NCBI GenBank assembly: GCA_026713205.1 | Contig: JAPOOY010000146.1 | Span: forward strand, 1 to 8,853 | Length of the DNA stretch: 8,853 nucleotides | Source: Bdellovibrionales bacterium | Lineage (GTDB): Bacteria > Bdellovibrionota > Bdellovibrionia > Bdellovibrionales > UBA1609 | Direction of reading: 5' to 3' | Shown here: piece after piece, positions 5,226 to 8,853 of the stretch | Position numbering within the stretch: position 1 is the first letter of the stretch | Layout: each line of letters begins with the position of its first letter | Position numbers and translations under genes: made by a program | Notes under the pieces: generated by a model | Databases searched by the model: none | Seen by the model: only the letters and a program-made list of their open reading frames with translations | What the model was told of the DNA's origin: nothing

Positions 5226-6170
5226 GTGTCTTCCATAAAACTTTTTGCCGGAAACTCCAACCGCCCCTTTGCGGAATCCACAGCCTCATTTTTAAAAACA
5301 CAGCTTGGCCAGATGAATATCTCCCGTTTTGCCGATGGGGAAGTTCAGGTGGAGATTAGAGACAATGTGAGGGGCGCTCATGTCTTCCTGATACAAAGCG
5401 CCTGCAAACCGGTCAATGAAAACTATATGGAGCTTTTTATTATTCTGGATGCCCTTAAACGAGCTTCGGCAGGCGAGATCACCCTTGTCATGCCTTACTA
5501 TGGCTACGCAAGGCAGGATCGGAAATCCTCTCCCCGCGCGCCTATCTCCGCAAAATGTATGGCGGATTTATGCTCCACGGCGGGAGCGAATCGTCTTCTT
5601 GTAACCGATCTTCATTCCCCTCAAATTCAGGGATTCTTTAATATTCCCGTGGACAATCTATTTGCCGGTCCCACTCTGGCCCAGGCCTGGCTGAGCAATT
5701 ATCCTGACAGGGAAGTGGTTTGTGTCAGCCCCGATGCGGGAGGGATGGAAAGGGTGAGAAGTTTTGCCAAAAGAGTAAAAAACTCCACAATCGCCATGAT
5801 TGACAAAAGGCGAACGGAAAAAAACAAAGCCAAGGCCATTCATCTTGTGGGGGATGTTAAGGGAAAAACCGCTGTCCTGGTGGATGACATGATTGATACC
5901 GCCGGAACCCTATGCGAAGCCGCAGGTAAACTTCTGGAATTTGGAGCTAAAGAGGTGTTTGCCGTAGCCTCACATCCTGTTTTATCCGCAACAGCGGCGG
6001 AACGAATTGAGGAAGGCCATTTAAAAGAAGTCTATGTAACAGACACCATTCCCCTCTCGGAAAAAGCCGCTCAATGCAAGAAAATCAAAGTCATTTCCCT
6101 TGCCCCTCTCATGGGAGAAGCCATAAGCCGCATCTTTGATAAAAAATCCGTCAGCAGTCTGTTTAATTAG
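5226..6170 (+). CDS. prs: Ribose-phosphate pyrophosphokinase (PRPP synthetase)
   Basis: The cytosolic enzyme that transfers pyrophosphate from ATP to ribose 5-phosphate to make PRPP for purine, pyrimidine, histidine, tryptophan and NAD synthesis. Class I signatures: FADGEVQVEI (35-44), PYYGYARQDRK (90-100), the metal-binding DLH (129-130 DH), the catalytic flexible loop with KRR (194-196) and the PRPP-binding loop VLVDDMIDTAGT (218-229). The C-terminus VSSLFN is typical of bacterial Prs. The length of 314 residues is normal. It starts at GTG (5226), the only start in frame before an upstream TAA at 5196. A short out-of-frame ATG frame (5218-5238, MYSCLP) overlaps it. It lies downstream of rdgB and converges on the YyaL-family gene. 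Confidence 0.95.
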   Translation: MSSIKLFAGNSNRPFAESTASFLKTQLGQMNISRFADGEVQVEIRDNVRGAHVFLIQSACKPVNENYMELFIILDALKRASAGEITLVMPYYGYARQDRKSSPRAPISAKCMADLCSTAGANRLLVTDLHSPQIQGFFNIPVDNLFAGPTLAQAWLSNYPDREVVCVSPDAGGMERVRSFAKRVKNSTIAMIDKRRTEKNKAKAIHLVGDVKGKTAVLVDDMIDTAGTLCEAAGKLLEFGAKEVFAVASHPVLSATAAERIEEGHLKEVYVTDTIPLSEKAAQCKKIKVISLAPLMGEAISRIFDKKSVSSLFN

Positions 6171-6231
6171 TTTTAAAGAAAAAATGTAAGAATTAAAGTG
6201 GTTTTTCCTCTCGCTCTGGGGCCGAAAAGAA

Positions 6232-6247
6232 AAAAAGATTTCTTTTT
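6232..6247 (+). terminator. Weak AT-only hairpin downstream of prs
   Basis: AAAAAGA (6232-6238) and TCTTTTT (6241-6247) form a 7-pair stem with a 2-base loop. There is little GC, so this is a weak terminator candidate only. A GC-richer patch just before it (CTCTGGGGCC) does not pair with it. Confidence 0.3.
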
Positions 6248-6298
6248 AATAAGTTGCTTCAAATCAATTTTTCTTGCATAAAACATAATTTTATTCTT

Positions 6299-6362
6299 TT
6301 AAAAATCCACAACATAGTTGTTGATTATCATTATTTTTAACAACTTAATTATGGATTTTTAA
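6299..6362. repeat. 64-nt two-part hairpin in the convergent spacer
   Basis: TTAAAAATCCA (6299-6309) pairs perfectly with TGGATTTTTAA (6352-6362), and AGTTGTT (6316-6322) with AACAACT (6339-6345). Six-base internal loops on each side separate the two stems. Symmetric A-runs and T-runs at the outer ends would suit a bidirectional terminator between the convergent prs and YyaL-family genes. A small palindromic insertion element is the other possibility. Confidence 0.5.
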
Positions 6363-6430
6363 CTCTATTTTGTCAAGCTTTATGACACCATGAAACCCTA
6401 AAAACCGGAAAATATAATAATTTACACGAT

Positions 6431-6534
6431 CTAGTTTAAATTTTGAGGTTTTCCGCTAATATAAAATTAGCCCTCCATTAAGAGAAGAGAGGGTGTAATG
6501 TTCCTTCGTTTAAAAATCTCAAAATTCAAACTGG
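6431..6534. mobile_element. MITE-like element, copy A, with 22-bp terminal inverted repeats
   Basis: The left end CTAGTTTAAATTTTGAGG... (6431-6452) is the reverse complement, at 19 of 22 bases, of the right end ...CTCAAAATTCAAACTGG (6513-6534). Inside is a perfect 6-pair hairpin GCTAAT-ATAAA-ATTAGC (6455-6471) and a CCCTC...GAGGG stem (6471-6493). No transposase is encoded and no clear target duplication flanks it. A second copy of bases 6435-6493 lies at 8749-8807. It ends six bases before the stop codon of the YyaL-family gene and may act as that gene's transcript end. Confidence 0.55.
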
Positions 6535-6540
6535 AGAAAC

Positions 6541-8715
6541 TTAAAACTCCTCTAACTGTTTTTTCATTTCCGTTAAGTCACTGGTGGGGAAATGGCAGGC
6601 TCCCTCTTCACAAATATAAACAGTGGTTTTTCCTTTAAGAGCGGTTTTTTGTTGAAGGGGCGGAAGGAGTTTTTGTTTTTCTTCCTCTTCAGAATCAAAA
6701 GTCAAAAATAAAGTTTTATGGGGCAAATACCTTTTCTTTAATTCTTTAAAAAGAGGATCCGAATGAGGGTCCTGATTTTTTGGAAGAGCTAAAACAATTT
6801 CAGGGGTTCGGCTATGGTAACGATCCAATGATACAAGCAATTCTGAAAAAGACAAAGGACTGTTTTTAACAAGGGAAGAAAAAGCTTTTAAAACTTTTTC
6901 CGCTCTTTGTTTGTACGAGCTTTTTCCGGTTAATTGACTGAAACGGAGCAGATTGCTCACCATCACGGAATTGCCCGAAGGCTCCGCTCCATCATAGAAA
7001 GGTTTTTCACGAGCTATAAGTTTTTCATGGTCATGAGCTGTCATAAAAAAACCACCCTTTTCCTGATCCTCATATTCTGTTTCCAAAACCTGATCCAAAC
7101 GGACAGCCTCCTTAAACCACTTTATATTTCCGGTCCATTCAAATAAATCCAACAAGGCAGCTATGAAAAATGTATAATCATCCAGGTAAGCCGACCCATA
7201 GGCCGTTCCTTCCTTCCAACTACGGCAAAGTCTCCCTTTTTTAAACATATGATCCAAAATAAACTGAGCGGTTTTCTCCCCCTGCTCCAAATACTTCTTC
7301 TCATTTAAAACAACAAAGCCATACACAAAAGCGGAAATCATCAATCCATTCCAACCGGAAAGAACTTTTTCATCTCTGAGAGGCAAAGGTCTTTTTTGAC
7401 GAGCCTGATACAGTTTTTTCCAACAGGTTTCAAGCAACTGATCCGCTTCAGGTACAGAGAGAGAGAGTTTTTTTGCTACCGTCTCCAACTCCCCGGAAAT
7501 AAAAAAAATGTTTCGTCCTTCAAAATTCCCCTCTTTTGTCATTCCATAATACTCTTTAATAAATGCTGAGGATTTTTCATCCAAAACCTGATCCACCTCC
7601 TCCGGAGTCCAGGTAAAATAATAACCTTCCCCCATTTTTCCTTCGGGAGAAAGACTGTCCGCATCCGTGGCGGAGTAAAATCCTCCCCCCGGAGAAGTCA
7701 TATCCCGCATCACATAATCCAAAATATCCTGAGCGGTCCGGCCATAACTTTTTTCACTAAAAAACTGGAAGGCTTCCAAATAGGCTACAGAAAGCAGGGC
7801 CTGATCGTAGAGCATTTTTTCAAAATGAGGGACAAGCCATTTCTCATCCGTTGAGTACCGATGAAAACCTCCTCCCACATGATCCTGCAATCCTCCTCTT
7901 TGCATCCCCGTTAAAAAAATCCGAACGGCCTGAAGGACACTCTTATCTTTTGTTTTCATACCGGAACGAATAAGAAACCGGAAAGGAAAAGAGGAAGGAA
8001 ATTTCGGCGCGCCGCGAATCCCTCCATAAAAAAGATCCCATCTTTCCTTTATCTGCTGGCAAGCGGTTTGAAAAACCTCCGGTCCGGCCATTTGATCGGA
8101 AGGCAAGTCAGGACAAAGCGCCTTTTGAATAGCCTCTTGTAAAGGAACTCTTTCTTTTGAAATCTCTTCCCGCTTTTCATTAAAAACCTTAATCAACTCT
8201 TTTAATAAAGATAAAAAACCAATGGAAGCGCCTCGGTTTCCCGTGTGCGGAGGAAAGTAGGTGCCGCCATAAAAAGGCGTCTTGTCAGGAGTCAGCCATA
8301 ATGTCAGAGGCCAGCCTCCGTGACCGGTCATCATTTGAACGGAATGCATGTAAATGGAATCAATATCCGGCCTTTCCTCCTTATCCACCTTAACAGCCAC
8401 ATAATGTTGATTGATATATTCAGCTATTTCCAGGTCTTCAAAAGATTCCTCCTCCATCACATGACACCAGTGACAGGTGGAGTATCCGATACTCAATAAA
8501 ATAGGGCGGTTTTCCTTTTTGGCCTTTTCAAAAGCGGACTCACCCCAGGGATGCCAATGAACGGGATTATGGGAATGCTGAAGAAGATAGGGGCTTTTTT
8601 CCAGAGATAAGGGGTTTGTAAATAAAGGTTGTCCTTTGGAATCCAAATGACGGGTACGGGGTTTTTGTAAAGAATTTTCTTTTTTCATATCCAATTTAAA
8701 AAATTCAAAGTTCAC
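6541..8715 (-). CDS. Thioredoxin-domain protein of the YyaL/SPATA20 (DUF255) family
   Basis: The N-terminal half (about residues 30-190) is a thioredoxin-like fold with CHWCHVM at 81-87 in place of CxxC of thioredoxin, preceded by [32 protein letters not shown] (129-144) and GGTYFPP (150-156) follow. The C-terminal half is an alpha/alpha-barrel like glycosidase or epimerase enzymes: [29 protein letters not shown] motif (281-305, split here), SATDADS (348-354), LSGWNGLM (452-459), YLDDYTFF (510-517) and EPSGNSV (578-584). It closes with a C-terminal [11 protein letters not shown] (701-711) that contains two cysteines. The family's biochemical role is not established; a redox-linked cytosolic role is usual to propose. 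The first start in frame is GTG (8715). ATG at 8688 (MKKENSLQ) is an alternative, and residues 2-6 overlap a short inverted repeat, so 8688 may be the real start. Confidence 0.92.
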   Translation of the reverse strand: MNFEFFKLDMKKENSLQKPRTRHLDSKGQPLFTNPLSLEKSPYLLQHSHNPVHWHPWGESAFEKAKKENRPILLSIGYSTCHWCHVMEEESFEDLEIAEYINQHYVAVKVDKEERPDIDSIYMHSVQMMTGHGGWPLTLWLTPDKTPFYGGTYFPPHTGNRGASIGFLSLLKELIKVFNEKREEISKERVPLQEAIQKALCPDLPSDQMAGPEVFQTACQQIKERWDLFYGGIRGAPKFPSSFPFRFLIRSGMKTKDKSVLQAVRIFLTGMQRGGLQDHVGGGFHRYSTDEKWLVPHFEKMLYDQALLSVAYLEAFQFFSEKSYGRTAQDILDYVMRDMTSPGGGFYSATDADSLSPEGKMGEGYYFTWTPEEVDQVLDEKSSAFIKEYYGMTKEGNFEGRNIFFISGELETVAKKLSLSVPEADQLLETCWKKLYQARQKRPLPLRDEKVLSGWNGLMISAFVYGFVVLNEKKYLEQGEKTAQFILDHMFKKGRLCRSWKEGTAYGSAYLDDYTFFIAALLDLFEWTGNIKWFKEAVRLDQVLETEYEDQEKGGFFMTAHDHEKLIAREKPFYDGAEPSGNSVMVSNLLRFSQLTGKSSYKQRAEKVLKAFSSLVKNSPLSFSELLVSLDRYHSRTPEIVLALPKNQDPHSDPLFKELKKRYLPHKTLFLTFDSEEEEKQKLLPPLQQKTALKGKTTVYICEEGACHFPTSDLTEMKKQLEEF

Positions 8716-8758
8716 AATTCCAATGAAGCATCAACATACCGATTCCGATTTGAATTTT
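8700..8758. repeat. Short inverted repeat spanning the YyaL-family start
   Basis: AAAATTCAAA (8700-8709) is the exact reverse complement of TTTGAATTTT (8749-8758), the left end of copy B. The first arm lies within codons 2-6 of the GTG start. This could be another terminus of the MITE-like family. Confidence 0.4.
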
Positions 8759-8807
8759 GAGATTTTCCATTTACATAAAATTTGCCCTCCATTAAGAGAA
8801 TATAGGG
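8749..8807. repeat. MITE-like element, copy B (direct repeat of copy A)
   Basis: Fifty of 59 bases match 6435-6493 in the same orientation, including CCCTCCATTAAGAGAA without change. The left end TTTGAATTTTGAGATTTT (8749-8766) is exactly the reverse complement of 6513-6530, the right end of copy A. The right half of copy B is not recognisable in 8808-8853, so the copy is truncated or diverged. It lies upstream of the YyaL-family start. Confidence 0.7.
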
Positions 8808-8837
8808 ATCAAAAGTGAGTTCGGCTTTGACACAGAT

Positions 8838-8852
8838 GCGACCAAAGGTCGC
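8838..8852. repeat. Perfect 6-pair hairpin at the window end
   Basis: GCGACC (8838-8843), loop AAA, GGTCGC (8847-8852). It is GC-rich against its AT-rich surroundings, and no T-run is visible before the edge of the window. Confidence 0.5.
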
Positions 8853-8853
8853 T

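Noticed and set aside
4977..5301. Two minus-strand frames across the rdgB-prs spacer
   Set aside because: Antisense to the rdgB-like remnant and the prs start; no recognisable residues.
6934..7146. 70-aa plus-strand frame inside the YyaL-family gene
   Set aside because: Shadow of a well-supported 724-aa gene on the other strand.

Overview
The window is AT-rich DNA from a bacterium, probably a Gram-negative one. It carries two predicted outer-membrane-type lipoproteins of the lambda Bor family, a type II NADH dehydrogenase, and genes preceded by Shine-Dalgarno sites or, in places, none. TGA works as a stop here, because two neighbouring gene pairs overlap as ATGA. I cannot fix the taxon. The repeat-containing secreted protein and the Bor-like lipoproteins remind me of Bdellovibrionota or another proteobacterial lineage, at low confidence. 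Several genes are freshly or long decayed, so the locus looks like a mix of core housekeeping genes and eroding accessory DNA.

Layout: (1) 1-1299, an almost complete plus-strand NDH-2 that has lost only its first few codons. (2) 1300-1457, a spacer with imperfect palindromes. (3) 1458-2348, minus strand, a repeat-containing protein whose signal-peptide start is cut off by one in-frame TAA. (4) 2349-2519, a divergent spacer with two palindromes and a TTGACA box. (5) 2520-2740, plus strand, a small cysteine-rich secreted-protein gene broken by a frameshift and a TGA. (6) 3904 down to 2765, a compact minus-strand operon of four small genes: a 75-aa helical protein, two tandem Bor-like lipoproteins joined by ATGA overlaps, and a 64-aa protein. 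(7) 3934-4073, immediately upstream of that operon, a 140-nt segment that can fold as a closed multi-branch structure. (8) 4287-4940 rdgB, followed by a decayed fragment of a second rdgB-like gene at about 5060-5122. (9) 5226-6170 prs, with a possible leaderless GTG start. (10) 6171-6540, a convergent spacer with a 64-nt hairpin and a 104-nt MITE-like element. (11) 6541-8715, minus strand, a thioredoxin-domain protein of the YyaL/SPATA20 family. (12) A second, 85% identical copy of the MITE core at 8749-8807, in direct orientation, so the YyaL gene lies between two copies.

Working together: NDH-2 feeds electrons from NADH to quinone. RdgB removes deaminated purine nucleotides, and Prs makes PRPP for nucleotide synthesis, so rdgB and prs form a small nucleotide-metabolism neighbourhood. 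The Bor-like operon is the accessory island. It is lower in GC to the eye, its proteins are small and exported, and its leader is structured. The most interesting items are the Bor pair with its leader, the three-repeat secreted protein with a broken start, the rdgB ghost, and the MITE pair around the YyaL gene.
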